Assembly (NCBI GenBank): GCA_027365515.1
Contig: DAHXMK010000397.1
Location: forward strand, 1-6,715
DNA length: 6,715 bases
Direction: 5' to 3'
Source: Candidatus Aminicenantota bacterium
Lineage (GTDB): Bacteria; Acidobacteriota; UBA4820; DSQY01
Shown here: piece after piece, positions 5,068 to 6,715 of the stretch
Numbering within the stretch: the first letter of the stretch is position 1
Layout: each line of letters starts with the position of its first letter
Translations under genes and position numbers: made by a program
Notes under the pieces: model-generated
Seen by the model: only the letters and a program-made list of their open reading frames with translations
Database searches by the model: none
Told to the model about the DNA's origin: nothing

Positions 5068-5913
5068 TCAGACAATGGTACCTGCGGCCTTGAGCCCGAT
5101 GCCATTCTTTCCGCTTGCCTTCTGGTTGTACATAGCCTCGTCAGCGTCTTTCAGAGCCTGGTCAATTGACATGGGCGGCTCCGAGTAGGCCGCTAGTCCG
5201 GCGCTCGCCGTCACCCTTAAATGGCCATCGTTCGCTTTATCAGACAGGAATCGGAATATCCTTGCCGCCGCTGTTTTCGCTTCATCTTCCCCCGTGTCCG
5301 GCAAGAAAACGGCGAACTCGTCGCCGCCGAGGCGGGCCACCAGGTCAACCCTTCGGCAGCTCTCCATAAGGGCGTCCGCGACACTCTTGAGAACCCTGTC
5401 GCCCTCCATGTGTCCCATCGTGTCGTTGATGCGCTTGAAGTCGTCGAGATCAATGTAGAGTAGCGCCGCCGGCGAGCCAGTTCTCCTCGCCCGTTCTATC
5501 TCCCTCTGGACCTGGATGAAGAATCCCCGCGAGTTGAAGAGCCCGGTCAATGAATCATGGAGCGCCATCTCCCTCTCGCGGCTGAGCGCCCTGTGGAGGC
5601 CGTCGAAAACAAGCGCCACGGTCACGAAGACGCCGGCCATCATTATTACGTCCAGAAAGAAGACCCCGGGAGGCGCCAACTGCTTCCCGGCAAACCAGTC
5701 ATTGAAGTACCACATGGCGGTACTGCAAACCGCCATCAGGCATCCCCAGGCGCAGCCGACGTACCAAGCCGATAACGCAACCGGGGCAAGGTAAAAGAGC
5801 GAGAGCGACGCCGGGACCCCGCTCATATAATCGGCGTAAGAGACGGCGGCAAGTACCAGAACCGTGACGGCCATTCTGGCGGTCTTGGGCAAGTTTGAAA
5901 ATGCTAGAGCCAT
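5068..5913 (-). CDS. Membrane-bound diguanylate cyclase (GGDEF domain)
   Basis: This 281-aa protein converts two GTP to the second messenger c-di-GMP. The N-terminal third holds about four hydrophobic segments (around residues 14-30, 37-53, 55-70 and 84-104), giving an inner-membrane sensor module of no named type. The GGDEF domain runs from about 115 to 275: HDSLTGLFNSRGF (119-131), YIDLDDFKRIND (153-164), the catalytic GGDEF at 196-200, and an intact product-inhibition I-site RRVD at 187-190, five residues before GGDEF. These residues predict an active enzyme with feedback inhibition by c-di-GMP. No EAL, HD-GYP, PAS or receiver domain is present. The start is an ATG with AAGGA about 9 nt upstream. 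It begins 63 nt after the rlmB-like gene on the same strand with no obvious terminator between, so co-transcription is likely. Its 3' end is 35 nt from the convergent DUF4388 gene. Confidence 0.93.
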   Translation of the reverse strand: MALAFSNLPKTARMAVTVLVLAAVSYADYMSGVPASLSLFYLAPVALSAWYVGCAWGCLMAVCSTAMWYFNDWFAGKQLAPPGVFFLDVIMMAGVFVTVALVFDGLHRALSREREMALHDSLTGLFNSRGFFIQVQREIERARRTGSPAALLYIDLDDFKRINDTMGHMEGDRVLKSVADALMESCRRVDLVARLGGDEFAVFLPDTGEDEAKTAAARIFRFLSDKANDGHLRVTASAGLAAYSEPPMSIDQALKDADEAMYNQKASGKNGIGLKAAGTIV

Positions 5914-5976
5914 GTCACGCGTTCCTTGCCAGTGAAGGCGAATGCGCCCGCCGTTTCAACGGTGGTCTCCCTCGCT

Positions 5977-6690
5977 CTATCCCCTTCTTCTCGCTACCTC
6001 GAAAAGCGCGAGCGCGGCCGCCACCGAAGCGTTCAGCGAATCGAGGCCGCCTTTCATCGGGACCTTCAGGGCCACGTCGCAGTTCTTCCTGACGAGCCTG
6101 CCGACGCCGGCGCCCTCCTCGCCCACGACCAGCGCGAGGGAACGGTTCCAAGGCACGTCCGCCTTCCAGAGCGACGCCCCCTCCATTTCCAGGGCGATCC
6201 TGAAGAAGCCCGCGTCCCCGGCCTTTTCAAGGACCATGGACTGGTTCGGAACGAGGGCGATGTTGAGGTGCTCCACGGCGCCCGCCGATGCCTTGGCCAC
6301 GACGGCGGTGACCTTCGCGGCGTGGTGGTTGCGGATAGTGACCCCGGTGACCCCGGCGCAATATGCGCTTCTCAGGATGGCGCCGACGTTTTGCGGGTCG
6401 GTCAAATCGTCGAGAACCAGAAGGAAGGCGCCCCTCTCCTCCAGCAATTCCTCTAGCGCGACGTAGGGGTAAGGCTCCGCCTCCGCCAGAACGCCCTGAT
6501 GCTGTGGATTGTCGGCCATGCGCGAAAGCCGCTCGCGCGGGAGGAACTCCGGCGAAACGGGCAGCTTCGCCCCGAGCCTGTTCTCAAGCTCCTCCGCCCT
6601 CTGCTGGCTCGAAAGCCAGAGCTTGAGAAGCTTTCTTCTCCGGGCTCTCAGGCACTCTACGACTGGATGGACGCCAAACAGAAGTTCCAT
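5977..6690 (-). CDS. rlmB: 23S rRNA (guanosine(2251)-2'-O)-methyltransferase RlmB / TrmH family
   Basis: This 237-aa SPOUT methyltransferase transfers a methyl group from S-adenosylmethionine to a ribose 2'-OH; RlmB modifies G2251 in the peptidyl-transferase P-loop of 23S rRNA (E. coli numbering). The N-terminal MELLFGVHPVVECLRA is the typical start of the L30e-like substrate-binding domain (about 1-75). Motif 1 is LDDLTDPQNVGAILRSAYCAGV (93-114), with Asn101 and Arg107. KASAGAVEH lies at 133-141. Motif 2 is LVVGEEGAGV (187-196). Motif 3 is VPMKGGLDSLNASVAAALALFE (210-231). All knotted-fold motifs are present, and the length is normal to slightly short. The ATG at 6690 has GGAG 5 nt upstream. 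Subfamily members RlmB and the tRNA enzyme TrmH share these motifs; the FGVHPV start with a full N-terminal domain favours RlmB. It is the first of a probable two-gene unit with the GGDEF gene. Confidence 0.9.
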   Translation of the reverse strand: MELLFGVHPVVECLRARRRKLLKLWLSSQQRAEELENRLGAKLPVSPEFLPRERLSRMADNPQHQGVLAEAEPYPYVALEELLEERGAFLLVLDDLTDPQNVGAILRSAYCAGVTGVTIRNHHAAKVTAVVAKASAGAVEHLNIALVPNQSMVLEKAGDAGFFRIALEMEGASLWKADVPWNRSLALVVGEEGAGVGRLVRKNCDVALKVPMKGGLDSLNASVAAALALFEVARRRG

Positions 6691-6715
6691 GAACTCTCCA
6701 GCGGGCTTGGGGGCA

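Overview
The window looks like chromosomal DNA from a GC-rich, environmental Gram-negative-type bacterium. The clues are two diderm-style lipoproteins, a DUF4388/PATAN protein of the kind common in Deltaproteobacteria, Myxococcota and Acidobacteria, a membrane diguanylate cyclase, and long repeat-laden intergenic spacers. The phylum cannot be fixed from this sequence alone. Sampled stretches of the core genes are about 65-68% GC, while the cassette-like block (about 2340-3420) is nearer 47%.

Layout. (1) Positions 3-1421 (+) hold the C-terminal part of a large multidomain surface or secreted protein (Ig-like region, a Ca-loop-like DxDxxG segment, terminal FN3); its start lies left of the window. 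(2) Positions 1422-2408 hold no convincing gene. They carry a 7-nt-period AT-rich repeat, a perfect 20-bp palindrome, a REP-like element, a ~90-bp imperfect palindrome and a dense run of GC-rich hairpins. (3) Positions 2337-3412 (-) look like a small integron cassette array without a visible integrase. Two small lipoprotein genes in the same orientation are each preceded by an attC-like site (2835-2912 and 3354-3412), with a third weak candidate at 2337-2395. A TTGACA-17 bp-TAGAGT promoter at 3436-3464 points into the array, as an integron cassette promoter would. (4) Positions 3465-3862 are again intergenic, with two more elements made of a hairpin between 7-nt-period tracts. (5) Positions 3899-5032 (+) encode a DUF4388/PATAN-type protein. 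(6) Convergent to it on the minus strand is an rlmB-like 23S rRNA 2'-O-methyltransferase (5977-6690) followed 63 nt later by a membrane GGDEF diguanylate cyclase (5068-5913), probably co-transcribed.

The genes do not form one obvious pathway. The diguanylate cyclase and the DUF4388 protein may both belong to regulatory or surface-behaviour circuits. The two lipoproteins are best read as mobile cassette cargo of unknown function. The most unusual items are the cassette block and the repeated heptad tract-palindrome-heptad tract design found three times in intergenic DNA.
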